Shown here one piece after another: positions 1 to 8,693 of a stretch of DNA of 64,000 nt. This stretch comes from Myxococcus virescens (GTDB taxonomy: Bacteria; Myxococcota; Myxococcia; Myxococcales; Myxococcaceae), in assembly GCF_900101905.1 (NCBI RefSeq), contig NZ_FNAJ01000012.1, positions 1 through 64,000 of the forward strand, given 5' to 3'. Each line of letters begins with the position of its first letter. Positions within the stretch are counted from its first letter, which is position 1. Position numbers and translations under genes: made by a program. The notes beneath the pieces are model-generated. The model did no database searches, was not told the origin of the DNA, and saw only the letters and a list, made by a program, of their open reading frames with translations.

Positions 1-2
1 GC

Positions 3-167
3 AAGTCTCTCGTCTCCCTGCGCATGAAGCGCCCCGGCGCCCGCTGGAAGGAGGCGTCCGGCCAGCACATCCTGGACTTGCGCGCCCTGGTGCTCTCCGA
101 ACGGTGGGACGCAGCCATGCACCTCACGCTTGCACCGCAGAGGGCCGAGGTGCGGCGCGCAGCTTGA
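3..167 (+). mobile_element. 3' end of an ISKra4-like transposase gene (5' part outside window)
   Basis: The first 54 codons of an open frame end at the TGA at 165-167. The peptide contains MKRPGARWKEASGQHILDLR followed by an LRALVLSERWDAAM-type segment. From memory this strongly resembles the C-terminus of ISKra4-family transposases, which end in an arginine-rich KRPG.RW motif, a helical stretch and LTLAP. It is cut by the window edge, so the catalytic DDE part, the left end and the target duplication cannot be seen. It abuts a truncated toxin gene on the other strand, so it is probably the element that disrupted that locus. No terminal inverted repeat could be defined with confidence between the stop codon and the toxin fragment. 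Confidence 0.7.
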
Positions 168-528
168 TCAGGATGGGAGCCACACCCTGCTCAACAGGCA
201 AGATGTGATGGGCCTCGACCCGATAGGGATGGGTCTCCGCCTTGAGCGTGATGGTGCCATCCTTGCGCTGGTCTAGGTACATCTTGCGAACGTTGGTCTC
301 GCCATGACCTCCCTTGGCCCATGGCTCCAGGTTCTTCCCGTGCAGGGTATCCCGTAGCTTTTGGCCCTGGCGCGACACGTTCCCCGTTCCCTTTGGGTTG
401 TACTCCGAGTCGAGGTCCTTCTCGTGTCCCTCGCAGTTGGACCACTTGCACTTCTTCTTGTCCGGGGCCTCTTCCTCGTCGGCCTGCTTCGCGGCAATCC
501 CGGTGGCACCATCGAACTGATTGGGCAT
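124..528 (-). pseudogene. Truncated AHH-type nuclease toxin (probable T6SS effector fragment)
   Basis: A 134-codon frame starts at ATG 528, behind a GAGG ribosome site about 6 nt upstream, 8 nt after the DUF4150 gene. The middle is lysine-rich (KKKCKWSNCEGHEKDL) and contains a GHGETNVRKMYLDQRKDG region. The C-terminal part carries VEAHHILPVEQG, the histidine motif of the AHH/HNH (Endo VII fold) toxin nucleases. After about 6 more residues the frame enters DNA that is antisense to the transposase end, and it stops at 124. Family members normally continue 40-60 residues past AHH with further metal-binding residues, so this copy is probably inactive. The upstream PAAR-like gene implies delivery by a type VI secretion system. 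The nuclease call is moderately sure; the truncation is well supported. Confidence 0.6.
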
Positions 529-536
529 GGTGAGCC

Positions 537-917
537 TCAACCCATGATGTTCTTCTTGTTGTGGAAGAGGGGGGCACCCATGCGACACACGTTCTTGCCT
601 TCGAACTTCACGTCGAAGGAATAGAGCATGAATTCCGCCTCGCCCTTGGTCGAGCCACTCACGACGCCCCCTGCGGAACCGGCTTCGTCGCCCGCGGTGA
701 GGCTGTACTTCGCGCCCTTGACCATTGGCATTTTTCCCTCGACCACGACGGATTTGGGGCCCTTCGCCGTATCGCTGGACTTGCCAATGTTCGGGTAGGG
801 AATGGGGACGGGCCCGGAGGGCGTTGGCGTCTTGCATACGTCGGGGAAGACCGTGTTCATGCCTCCGCTTCCCTGATGCACCACGCCTCGGAAATTGACG
901 AAGACCGAACTTGCCAT
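537..917 (-). CDS. PAAR-like protein, DUF4150 family
   Basis: This 126-residue protein is short, glycine/proline-rich and has no signal peptide. It begins MASSVFVNFRGVVHQGSGGM and then has VFPDVCKTPTPSGPVPIPYPN, the hallmark of DUF4150 PAAR-like spike-tip proteins. These sit on VgrG of type VI secretion systems and carry or recruit an effector. The C-terminus (CRMGAPLFHNKKNIMG) is complete and the length is normal for the family. It lies between a ketoacyl-synthase-like gene upstream (12-nt gap) and a nuclease-toxin fragment downstream (8-nt gap), the usual order chaperone/adaptor, tip, toxin. No VgrG, Hcp or immunity gene is seen in the window, so it is an orphan effector island now cut by an IS element. 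Confidence 0.8.
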   Translation of the reverse strand: MASSVFVNFRGVVHQGSGGMNTVFPDVCKTPTPSGPVPIPYPNIGKSSDTAKGPKSVVVEGKMPMVKGAKYSLTAGDEAGSAGGVVSGSTKGEAEFMLYSFDVKFEGKNVCRMGAPLFHNKKNIMG

Positions 918-928
918 TGGCGCTGCCC

Positions 929-1528
929 CTATGACGGCATGGGTTCACTGCTCACGAGGGTGGCGGCGCGCGGAGCAGTTTCTGAAGAACACCAAGCAAG
1001 GCATGGTCCGGGCAAGTGGCCTCTCTTCAGTCCGAGCGCCGCGAGTCCAACGAGGACCGGGCCAGTCGCCGCCCCGAGGTCTCCGAAGCAATCCGCGGGG
1101 TGCTCCATGCGCAGTTCCGGGTGCAGGGCCTCTCGGTTGCGGATGAAGGCCACGCCCCATTCTTTTGCCCCGAAGCTCTCGCCGTTCAAGCTCGCGAACA
1201 CGGCTCGAACCGGAAGGCCAGAGGCCCCCTCGACCGCGGCGCGGACTGCATCTGCCAGTCCATCGCCCAGGTATGGCTTTTCGCTATACCGATGTCCCTG
1301 TTCCTCTCCCAGGCCCGGAGATGACACATAGGCAATGGCCGTGGAGTTCGGGAGGGTTCTCTGCGAGGACAGCAAGAGAAACCCAGCGCCTTCGCCTGGC
1401 ACGAAGCCATCCAAAACCTCCTCCGCATGAACCCGTCCCTCCTGGTCCAGCATACCGAGCACTCCGGCGTCCACATGGCTGTCGATGCCTCCAACCAGGA
1501 CCGCGCGCGCCGTACGGGTCTGCAGCAA
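929..1528 (-). pseudogene. Beta-ketoacyl-synthase-like protein, 5'-truncated
   Basis: The frame encodes about 199 residues resembling the central and C-terminal part of a thiolase-fold beta-ketoacyl synthase: ARAVLVGGIDSHVD, then an EVLDGFVPGEGAGFLLL segment typical of the KAS family, then a GPVLVGLAALGLKRG helix. The N-terminal half with the active-site Cys is absent. The first usable codon is a TTG at 1528 without a ribosome site, and upstream DNA reads into unrelated, A-richer sequence. Intact relatives sit directly upstream of DUF4150 genes in type VI loci, probably as folding or loading partners (inference). It is best read as a decayed gene; a second deletion-derived gene start lies about 100 bp upstream. 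Confidence 0.6.
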
Positions 1529-1802
1529 GGTGAGGGCGGGTGTCTGTGTGTGCAGGGTGTATGTTTTGTATTGGACGCTAATGTTTGGCTCTGCGGGGTA
1601 GCGCCATCGGGCGCATGATGGTCATTCCTCCTGCGAGTCGGCAGAGAAGGTGAGCGTCTCGTGGAGGGCCCGCGGCATTGCGGTGTCACGGGCCCCGTCG
1701 CGCGTGGCACGACATGCGGCATCAGGGGGATGTTCGCGCGGAGGTGCCGGATGGTGCCGAGCGGGCTGCACGGCACCATCGGCCGGAGTGTCTTCCGTCT
1801 GC
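1529..1802. other. Gap with orphan ribosome site and a hairpin
   Basis: No intact gene is seen here. On the minus strand a perfect AGGAGG (complement of 1627-1632) precedes ATG codons at 1625 and 1616, opening a frame of only 15 or 12 codons (…MRPMALPRRAKH) before a stop. This looks like the surviving 5' end of the gene whose 3' end is the truncated ketoacyl-synthase frame. A separate hairpin at 1750-1780 is listed on its own. Confidence 0.4.
1750..1780 (-). terminator. Hairpin downstream of the iron alcohol dehydrogenase gene
   Basis: GATGGTGCCG (1750-1759) pairs perfectly with CGGCACCATC (1771-1780) around an 11-nt loop. It lies 23 nt past the end of the minus-strand dehydrogenase gene. 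No T-run follows on either strand, so termination is inferred from position and stability only. Confidence 0.4.
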
Positions 1803-2984
1803 CTAGAGCGACCGGCTGGCGATTTCCGCCAGCTCCGCGTCTGTCAGCGCCAGGGGATTGGCCTTCATGCTGCTGGCCTCCTTGGCCTTCGCCACCAGCG
1901 CGGGCACCTGGGCCTCCGTCAACCCGTAGCGTCCAAGCCCCGGCACGCCCAGCGCCGCGCGAAGTTCGTCCACCCACGTGACGGCGTCCTCGGCCCTTGC
2001 ATCCACCCGCCCCGTCAGCAGCGCCGCCAACTCCTGCACCCGGGGCAGTGATGGATGCGTTGGCGCACGGGCCCGCAGCGCGCGCAGGTTGACGTCCAGT
2101 ACCGCGGGCAGCAGCGCCGCGCATACCGCGCCGTGGGGCGCGTCGAACATGCCACCCAGGGGCGCGGCGAAGCCGTGCACCACGCCCAGGCCGGCATTGG
2201 CCAGACACAGACCGCCGAAGAGACTGGCCAGGGCCAGGTCCTCGCGGGCGGGCGCATCCGGACCGTCCAGCACCGCGCGCCGCAGCGAGCGGGCCGACCT
2301 TCGCAGGCCCTCGCGTGCCAGCGCGTCCGTCAGCGGGTTGGCGCGCGCGGAGAGGAAGGGCTCGATGAGCTGCGACAGCGCATCCATCCCACTGGACGCG
2401 AGCACGGCGGCGGGCGCCCCCGTGAGCAGGTCCGGGTCCACCAGCGCCACGCGCGGCAGCATGTGTGGACTGCGCAGGCTGGCCTTCGCCTTCGCGTCCT
2501 TCGAGCCCAGCACCGCGTTGCGCGTCACCTCGGAGCCCGTGCCAGCCGTGGTGGGGATGGCCATGAAGGGCAGGGACGGGCGGGTGAGCGGCTGGCCCCG
2601 GCCAATGACTTCCAGGTAGTCCAGCGGGTCGCCCCCGTTCGCGGCGAGCGCGGCAATGGCCTTGCCCGCGTCCAGCGCGCTGCCTCCGCCCAGGGCCACC
2701 ACCACATCACAGCCTGCTTCCGCGACGCGCGCGGTGCCTTCGCGAGCACGCTCCACGGTGGGCTCGCCGTCTACGGAGAAGACAGTCACCCCCAGGCCCA
2801 GGCGCTCCAATGCGTCGTGGAGGGGCCGTGCGCGGGAGGGATTCGCGCCGGTGACGAGCAGCACCCGGGAGCCCCCGAGGCCGCGGATGGCCTCCGGCGC
2901 TTCGGTCAGGCGGCCCGGGCCGAAGAGGACGCGGGTGGCGGTGGCGAACTCGAACGAGGAAGAAGCGCTCACGTCCGTCACCAC
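1803..2984 (-). CDS. Iron-containing alcohol dehydrogenase family protein
   Basis: This 393-residue protein has the two-domain layout of group III (iron) alcohol dehydrogenases. The nucleotide-binding loop is [15 protein letters not shown] (about 97-111), the phosphate-binding segment is [11 protein letters not shown] (144-154), and the metal site lies in the C-terminal helical domain: D201, H270 ([12 protein letters not shown]) and H284 (DAPHGA). The usual second ligand His, four residues after D201 (D-A-x-x-H), is Gln205 here, giving [10 protein letters not shown]. This variant may alter the metal or redox chemistry. Likely activity is NAD(P)-dependent oxidation or reduction of an alcohol/aldehyde or maleylacetate-like substrate; the substrate is unknown. 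The start overlaps the end of the upstream ABM gene by 7 nt, so the two are probably cotranscribed and translationally coupled. Confidence 0.85.
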   Translation of the reverse strand: MVTDVSASSSFEFATATRVLFGPGRLTEAPEAIRGLGGSRVLLVTGANPSRARPLHDALERLGLGVTVFSVDGEPTVERAREGTARVAEAGCDVVVALGGGSALDAGKAIAALAANGGDPLDYLEVIGRGQPLTRPSLPFMAIPTTAGTGSEVTRNAVLGSKDAKAKASLRSPHMLPRVALVDPDLLTGAPAAVLASSGMDALSQLIEPFLSARANPLTDALAREGLRRSARSLRRAVLDGPDAPAREDLALASLFGGLCLANAGLGVVHGFAAPLGGMFDAPHGAVCAALLPAVLDVNLRALRARAPTHPSLPRVQELAALLTGRVDARAEDAVTWVDELRAALGVPGLGRYGLTEAQVPALVAKAKEASSMKANPLALTDAELAEIASRSL

Positions 2985-3295
2985 CCGGCGTCTTCAGGGA
3001 AGCGGTTGACGAACTTCCGGCTGGTGCGGGGCTCCGCCATCATCGGCGCCACGGTGTCGCGCCAGGTGAGGTAGTGCGCCGTCTCCTTGTGCGCGGCGGG
3101 GGCCTGCGGCGTCCGGTACGCCTCCACCAGCACGAAGCGCGTGGGGTCCTCGGCGTCCTGCAGGACGTCGAAGCGGGCAATGCCAGGCTCCTTCACGCTT
3201 TCTCGCGCATTGGCGAGCGTGGCCTGGTGGAAGGCGTCCACGTGCTCCTGCTTGACGTGGACCTGGACGTGAACGACGAGGAGACTGTGGGACAT
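2978..3295 (-). CDS. Antibiotic biosynthesis monooxygenase (ABM) domain protein, LsrG-like
   Basis: This 105-residue single-domain protein has a ferredoxin-like alpha/beta pattern: a [16 protein letters not shown] strand-helix start, [21 protein letters not shown] in the middle, and a [10 protein letters not shown] helix near the end. It matches the ABM/YgiN/LsrG dimeric fold, whose members oxidise or isomerise small carbonyl compounds. The length is typical. Its gene overlaps the iron alcohol dehydrogenase start by 7 nt, which suggests joint processing of a small aldehyde/ketone or quinone-like substrate (inference). No signal peptide is seen, so it is cytoplasmic. ABM proteins are versatile and the exact reaction cannot be read from sequence. 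Confidence 0.8.
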   Translation of the reverse strand: MSHSLLVVHVQVHVKQEHVDAFHQATLANARESVKEPGIARFDVLQDAEDPTRFVLVEAYRTPQAPAAHKETAHYLTWRDTVAPMMAEPRTSRKFVNRFPEDAGW

Positions 3296-3382
3296 GCCCC
3301 GGAAACTACTCCGGGCCGGGGCCGCGTGGGGACGCGACCTCCGGCCCGGGTGGGGGCAGGCGTGTTGGCTGCCCGTCAGTCC

Positions 3383-4678
3383 CTACGGGGCCTTGAGGAC
3401 CGCCGTCGGGCTGATGACGTCTTCCAGCTTGCGGGCCATGGTCCACCCGTCGTGGTAGACGATGCCCACGGGGCTGATGGTGTCATTCCGGTACAGGCCG
3501 ACCTTCAGGTAGTTGAGCTGACCCTTGTACTGCGTGGCGATGTAGCGCTTGGGCAGCACCACCTTGCCGTCCAGGTACAGCTCCACGAAGCCCACCTTGG
3601 AGTCCGGCGACCACTTCACGTGGAAGATGAAGTCCAGCCAGCGGCCGCGAACCAGCGGCGTGCGCCAGACGATGGTGCCCGGGTTGCCGCCGATGTTGAG
3701 GCGAATCTCCTCGCCGTAGACGTAGAACTCCACCGGAGGCGAACCGGAGTCGCCCTCGTGGTGCCACTGGGTGAAGAGCTGCCACGTCTTCGCGCTGGGG
3801 AAGCTCGAGTCGAACATGGTGCTGAAGCGGTAGTAGTACTCGGAGCCCGTGGCCTCGCGCGTCATGCGCACCAGCTCGTTGCGGTTGCCGCTGGAGTTGA
3901 TGGGGTCGTCGCCCTTGCGCACGGTGGCCTTGAGGGCGTAGCGGCCCTGCCGCGCGGGCGAGCTCACCACCGCCAGCCGGTCCGCGCTCACCATCTGCGT
4001 GTGGCTCCACTGGGAGCGGCTGTTGGTCTCGAAGTCACCGACCCACACCACGCTGGCGCCGGTGCCCGGGGGCGGCTGCTCCGGCGTGGGATCCGGGTTG
4101 GGGGTGGGGTCGGTGGGCGTCGACGTCGTGGACGAGCAGGCACGCGCCTCGGCGATGCTGGCCCATTCATTGACGTTGTTGCTCAGGAAGGTGACGCGAA
4201 CCCGGCGCGTGTTGACGGCCTTGAAGCTGTACGTCTCCGCGGCGGCCGTGGTGCCGCTGCTCTTACCCGAATAGACCTGTGTATAGGTATAGCCATCCGG
4301 TGAGACAGAGACGAAGAACTCATTCGTGCGGGTATTGCCCTGGTGCCACGCGACGGAGACACCGGCGACCTGCTGGATGGAGCCCAGGTCATAGTCAACC
4401 CAAGAGCCCCGGCCGCTCCGGCTCCAGCGCGTGCCCAGGTTGTCGTCCATGGTATTGGCTGGGACGTTCCCGTCGTGGCCGTTGGAAATCACCGACCGGG
4501 CCGTCAGCGCGGTGCAACCGGGGGTGGTCAACGCCGCGGCGCTGACCGCGGAGTTGCCGAGGGCGTCGAATTCGATGGGGGACGCACCGGCTTCAGATGA
4601 AACATCATCTTCAGGGGCGCCGCAGCCCGTGCTGCTCATACCGAGCAGCGTTCCAACCAGCAGGAGGGTCTTCTTCAT
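3383..4678 (-). CDS. Lipoprotein with discoidin-type and polysaccharide-lyase-like domains
   Basis: The 431-residue product starts with a lipoprotein signal peptide (MKKTLLLVGTLLGMSSTGC, lipid-modified Cys19). Residues about 55-180 form an F5/8 type C (discoidin, CBM32-like) sugar-binding domain, with NTMDDNLGTRWSRSG and W(V)DYDLGS motifs. A Pro/Thr linker (TPTDPTPNPDPTPEQPPPG) follows. The C-terminal about 220 residues (DFETNSRSQW, RNELVR, YYYRFSTMFD, QWHHEGD) resemble the heparin-lyase-I-type polysaccharide lyase fold (jelly roll). The protein is probably outer-membrane anchored, binding and cleaving an acidic polysaccharide from prey or from the cell's own matrix. It stands alone on the minus strand with long flanking gaps. 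Confidence 0.8.
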   Translation of the reverse strand: MKKTLLLVGTLLGMSSTGCGAPEDDVSSEAGASPIEFDALGNSAVSAAALTTPGCTALTARSVISNGHDGNVPANTMDDNLGTRWSRSGRGSWVDYDLGSIQQVAGVSVAWHQGNTRTNEFFVSVSPDGYTYTQVYSGKSSGTTAAAETYSFKAVNTRRVRVTFLSNNVNEWASIAEARACSSTTSTPTDPTPNPDPTPEQPPPGTGASVVWVGDFETNSRSQWSHTQMVSADRLAVVSSPARQGRYALKATVRKGDDPINSSGNRNELVRMTREATGSEYYYRFSTMFDSSFPSAKTWQLFTQWHHEGDSGSPPVEFYVYGEEIRLNIGGNPGTIVWRTPLVRGRWLDFIFHVKWSPDSKVGFVELYLDGKVVLPKRYIATQYKGQLNYLKVGLYRNDTISPVGIVYHDGWTMARKLEDVISPTAVLKAP

Positions 4679-5172
4679 TGGGGGGCTCTCTGGGAACTAA
4701 AGACAGACGAGGGGGAGTCCGCGCCGTGGGGGGACGGGCGGGGGGGTGCTTGGCTTTGCTAGGTGGGCTTCTCCAAGGTCACGGCGGGTCGCTGCCGTGT
4801 CGAGCTCTCAACGAGCATCCGTCAAAAGTATTTCGTATTCAACACGCGATTTCGCGCCTGCTTGCTCTCCAGGCGCCAGCCGGGGCGTACCTTGTTTCTG
4901 TTTCATTCGGCGTGATTGGAATTGTCTGTCATTGTGCGATGCGGGCACTGGAATCGCGCTGGGCGTGAGACTTTCGATGCACTGCGGGCCTGGGCGGGCG
5001 CCGGAGTGCACTGCGACGCGAGTCGGGGGTGTGCGGTGGGGAGCGAACAGTCCCACACCCCTGGCGGTCGGAGGCGCCAGGTGCATGCCGGCGCTACAAC
5101 ACCCCGGGTCGTACCGGCGACGCGAAGGACCGGCGCTCGACTCACACAGCGTCATCCTTCAGGGAGGTGACC
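4679..5172. other. Divergent intergenic region, no gene seen
   Basis: The 494-bp gap separates the minus-strand lyase lipoprotein from the plus-strand STAND ATPase. It must hold both promoters, but no convincing -35/-10 or -24/-12 pair was found. A locally A/T-richer patch lies near 4825-4850. No RNA gene or repeat was recognised. Confidence 0.4.
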
Positions 5173-7443
5173 ATGAACCCGGCTTCGGGCTCGTGCGTTG
5201 CGTGTGGGGCGCGTTTCCTGGGAGGCGTACTGGCGTGCCCGCGGAGCGCGGCGGGGGTGCCCCGGGACGCGCCGGTCCGCCGATGGGCGCCAGGGTTGTG
5301 TCACCCGCCGCTGGTGGGCCGTGTCGCGGTGCTGAAGCGGCTGATGGGGCTGGCGGAGGATGTCCGGCGCGGGTTGGGACGGGCGGTGTGGTTGATGGGG
5401 GAGGCGGGGATGGGCAAGACGCGCATCAAGGACGCCTTCGTGGAGTCCCTGGCCTCGGATGGCTTCGAAGTCTGGGAAGGCAGTGGCCTGGCGCTGCCGG
5501 GCGCACCGGCGGGCATCTTCCGGGAGCTGCTGGACGCCACGCGGGCGCTCAGCCCGCCCGCCGGGACGGGCCGCGTGTCCAGCGCGGACGCGGAGCGAAT
5601 CCAGCGCTTCCTGGAAGGCCGCGAGCGCCAGGGCATTCCGGCGAGCCTCGCCTCCGAGCGCACCGCCCTCTTCGACTCCCTGTGCCACGCGCTGATGCCC
5701 CACCGCCGTCCGCGCCTGCTGGTGCTGGAGGACTGGCAGCATGGGGACGCGCTCAGTCATGCGCTGGTGGAGGAGCTGGTGTCGCGGCTGTCACACACGC
5801 CGCTGCTGTTGCTGGCGCTCCAGCGCCCCAGTGGCACGGCGCCGGCGCCTCTCACGGCGGAAGTCCTGACGGTGGGGCGGCTGGGGCCCGCCGAGTCCGC
5901 GGCGCTGCTGGAGGGCCGGCTGCGGAACCGGGGGACACTGACGCCCGCGGCCCGGGTGGCGCTGCTGCGCGGCAGTGCCGGACACCCGCTGCACCTGCTG
6001 CACGCGGTGACCCTGCACGAGGAGCAGTCCGAGCGGGAGGTCCCACTCACGGGCGAGGCGGTATATGCGGCGCGGCAGGCCTTGCTGCCCCCGGCACAGC
6101 GGGAGGTGCTGCGGGCGGCGTCGGTGCTGGGCCCGTCGTTTCCCCGGGCGGTGCTGGTGGCGTTGGCGGGTGGGGTAGGGCCGTTGGCGCTGCTGGAGAC
6201 GGGGGGCTGGCTGCGCTCCGTCGCGGGAGGCCGGTACACGTGGGCGGTGGAGCCCGCCCCGGGCGTCGACGAGCTGCCGGAGGCGGAGTTGCCCGCGGCA
6301 CACCGGCGGGCCGCGGAAGCCTATGAGGCCCTCCCGGAGCCGCTGCGTCAACGCGCCTGTATGGAGTTGACGCGGCAATGGCTGTCAGCGGAGGAATCCT
6401 CCCGGGCACTGCCTTATCTGGTATCACTGGCAGGCTGGAACCTGGCGGCATTGGAGCCGGGGCCCGCCATGGCTGTGTATCGCTTCGCGCTGGGATTGGC
6501 GAACGCGCTCAAGCCAGACGCCGCGCGGGAGTGGCAGCGGAGGCTCTGGGAATACATGGGCGACGCGCACCGGCTTGCGGGCGAGCCCGCGGAAGCGGAC
6601 GCCGCATGGCATACGGCGCGGAAGCTGGATGATGAGGGGTTGGCGTCTCCCGCGGGGGACCGGGCCCGGCGTCTGTTCAAGCGGGCGTCGGTGGTGCTCG
6701 CGCTCGGCAGGTATGAGGAGGTGCTGGGGCTCGACAGGGAGGGGCGCCGGGATTGTCTGTCCGCGGCGCCGCTGTTGTCGGTGTCGCTGGACGCGCTGTC
6801 CGCGTTGGCGCTGTCCGCGCTAGGGCGGTTCGAGGAGGCGCGCGCGAGGATTGTCCTGGCCCGCGAGCAGTTGCAGCAGGCGGTCCGCGAAGACGGCCCC
6901 GCGTGGGCGGGCGTGGAGGCGCTGCTCCACCGGGCCATGGGCAGCGTGCAGCTCGGGCTGGGATTCCCGGAGGCCGCGGCGTCCGAATTCGCTCAGGTCC
7001 TGCGCTGGAGCGAGCGCGCGGGGGATACGTGGGAGCACTCCACCGCGCTGCTGAACCTGGGCGATGCGTATTCGCGGGCAGGTGACAGGGAGCGCGCGGC
7101 GCACTTCTTCCAGCTCGCGCTCGAGCTGGACTCCCGCACGGGAGACCGCCGGGGCATGGCCTACACGCACCATGGCCTGGCGCTGCTGCATACGCGCGCG
7201 GGCGCGCCCGAGCTGGCGAAAGAGGACGCACTGCGAGGACTCCAGTTGGCGTCCATGCTGGAGGATCGGCGCCTCCAGTCGTTGCTCCGGTGCGTGCTGG
7301 GGCGGGCCCAGTTGCAACTGGGCGAGTTGGATGAAGCCGGACGTCAGCTCCAGCTCGCGGCGAGAGATGCGTCCGCCGCGGGAGCCCGCCTGGAGCTGCT
7401 TCAGGCGGAGGCGTGCCTGCGGGTGCTGGAGGCGCGGCGCTGA
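5173..7443 (+). CDS. STAND-type AAA ATPase with C-terminal TPR repeats
   Basis: The start is set at ATG 5173, just behind a strong GGGAGGTG ribosome site, giving 756 residues; the longer open frame upstream lacks one. The N-terminus has CVACGARF and a later CP, a degraded zinc-ribbon. A P-loop NTPase follows: LVGR at about 47-50, Walker A GEAGMGKT at 76-83, and LLVLEDWQHGD as Walker B about 100 residues on. The C-terminal half is helical, with TPR-like repeats (for example LNLGDAYSRAGDRERAAHFF and MAYTHHGLALLHTRAG). This is the ATPase-TPR module usually attached to myxobacterial kinases or adenylate cyclases, here without a catalytic partner domain. It is probably a signal-sensing scaffold; the ligand is unknown. 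Confidence 0.8.
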   Translation: MNPASGSCVACGARFLGGVLACPRSAAGVPRDAPVRRWAPGLCHPPLVGRVAVLKRLMGLAEDVRRGLGRAVWLMGEAGMGKTRIKDAFVESLASDGFEVWEGSGLALPGAPAGIFRELLDATRALSPPAGTGRVSSADAERIQRFLEGRERQGIPASLASERTALFDSLCHALMPHRRPRLLVLEDWQHGDALSHALVEELVSRLSHTPLLLLALQRPSGTAPAPLTAEVLTVGRLGPAESAALLEGRLRNRGTLTPAARVALLRGSAGHPLHLLHAVTLHEEQSEREVPLTGEAVYAARQALLPPAQREVLRAASVLGPSFPRAVLVALAGGVGPLALLETGGWLRSVAGGRYTWAVEPAPGVDELPEAELPAAHRRAAEAYEALPEPLRQRACMELTRQWLSAEESSRALPYLVSLAGWNLAALEPGPAMAVYRFALGLANALKPDAAREWQRRLWEYMGDAHRLAGEPAEADAAWHTARKLDDEGLASPAGDRARRLFKRASVVLALGRYEEVLGLDREGRRDCLSAAPLLSVSLDALSALALSALGRFEEARARIVLAREQLQQAVREDGPAWAGVEALLHRAMGSVQLGLGFPEAAASEFAQVLRWSERAGDTWEHSTALLNLGDAYSRAGDRERAAHFFQLALELDSRTGDRRGMAYTHHGLALLHTRAGAPELAKEDALRGLQLASMLEDRRLQSLLRCVLGRAQLQLGELDEAGRQLQLAARDASAAGARLELLQAEACLRVLEARR

Positions 7444-7536
7444 GCGTCAGGGGCCCATGGGGCCGCGAAGATGCACATTCGCCATGCGCTGCACTCCTCG
7501 CTACCCCAGGGCGGCGAGGCGTGAAATTGTTCATGT

Positions 7537-8682
7537 GTGATCGAAATCGGGACCATCAAGGCATTCGAGCGGCACCTCTCGGCGGGCGTCGGGTTCGCCA
7601 ACGTCATCATCCAAGGGCTGGATCTACGGCGGTACACCCAGGAACTGGCCTCCGCCAAGCTCGTGGGCGCCGTCTTCCTGGGCTGTGAGCTGGAGAAGGA
7701 TGCGCTGAAGGCCACCGTGGAGCATGGGGCCATGGTGTTCCCGCCCATCTCCGGCGTGCCCTATCAACCCTACCGTGGCGCGCTGTACACGCCGGAGGAG
7801 CTGTACGCGGGCTTCGACCCGGCTCAGCCGGAGTCCTACGCGGACACGCCGGATGCGCGCATCTACGCGCACTGGGCGGCGAACGGGCGCGGCAGTCCTC
7901 CCGCGCTGCTGGAGACGCTGGCGCAGCGGCTCCACGACCACTCGGTCACGGAGGCCATGCAAGGATTGCTGTACCGGTCCGGGGGCGTGCGCAAGGTGGT
8001 GGCCATCATGGGCGGCCACTCCATGAAGCGCGGCCAGTCGGACTATCGCGCGGTGGCCTCCCTGGCGCGCGAGCTGGCACGCCGTGGCTTCTTCATGGTC
8101 AGCGGCGGTGGCCCAGGCGCCATGGAGGCCACGCACGTGGGCGTGTGGTTCGCGCGGCGCACGGAGGCGGAGCTGGACGCGGGACTGGCCCTGCTTGCGC
8201 AGGCGCCCAGCTACACGGACCGCGAGTGGCTCTCGCGCGCCTTCGACGTTCGCCGGGCATTTCCCCTGGGCAAGGACGACCTGCCGTACTGCGCCAGCCT
8301 GGGCATCCCCACGTGGCACTACGGGCATGAACCGCCCAACCCCTTCGCGACGCACATCGCGAAGTACTTCGCCAACAGCGTGCGGGAAGACGGCCTGCTG
8401 ACCATCGCCAAGGGCGGCATCATCTACTCGCCCGGCAGCGCGGGCACCATCCAGGAAGTGTTCCAGGACGCGTGCCAGAACCACTACAACTCGGTGGGCG
8501 TCATCAGCCCCATGATCTTCCTGGGCACCGAGTTCTGGACGCGCACCCGGCCCGTGTACCCGCTGGTGCACCAGCTCGCGCAGGGCTACGACTATGCGCG
8601 CTACCTCATGCTCACGGATTCGCAGGAGGAGGTCGTCCGGGCGCTGGAGGCGTTCGACCGCGAGGCGCATCCGTTCCTCTGA
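7537..8682 (+). CDS. LOG/TIGR00730-like Rossmann-fold nucleotide-binding protein
   Basis: The 381-residue protein (GTG start at 7537; no clear ribosome site) has the Lysine-decarboxylase/LOG core in its second half: VAIMGGHSMKRG, MVSGGGPGAMEATH and then IYSPGSAGTIQEVFQ, a variant of the PGGxGTxxE nucleotide-ribose-binding motif. LOG proteins are phosphoribohydrolases acting on nucleoside 5'-monophosphates. About 150 extra N-terminal residues (AFERHLSAGVGFANVIIQGLDL) and a long insertion between the GGG and PGSAGT motifs make it much larger than LOG enzymes (about 200 aa). It is therefore probably a distinct branch whose substrate is unknown. It ends 162 bp before the HAD gene, with a hairpin between them. 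Confidence 0.7.
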   Translation: MIEIGTIKAFERHLSAGVGFANVIIQGLDLRRYTQELASAKLVGAVFLGCELEKDALKATVEHGAMVFPPISGVPYQPYRGALYTPEELYAGFDPAQPESYADTPDARIYAHWAANGRGSPPALLETLAQRLHDHSVTEAMQGLLYRSGGVRKVVAIMGGHSMKRGQSDYRAVASLARELARRGFFMVSGGGPGAMEATHVGVWFARRTEAELDAGLALLAQAPSYTDREWLSRAFDVRRAFPLGKDDLPYCASLGIPTWHYGHEPPNPFATHIAKYFANSVREDGLLTIAKGGIIYSPGSAGTIQEVFQDACQNHYNSVGVISPMIFLGTEFWTRTRPVYPLVHQLAQGYDYARYLMLTDSQEEVVRALEAFDREAHPFL

Positions 8683-8693
8683 CCGCCCGCTGC

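Noticed and set aside
3383..4700. Long plus-strand open frames across the lyase lipoprotein gene
   Set aside because: They are antisense shadows of the minus-strand gene with low-complexity Arg/Pro/His composition, no ribosome site and no domain.
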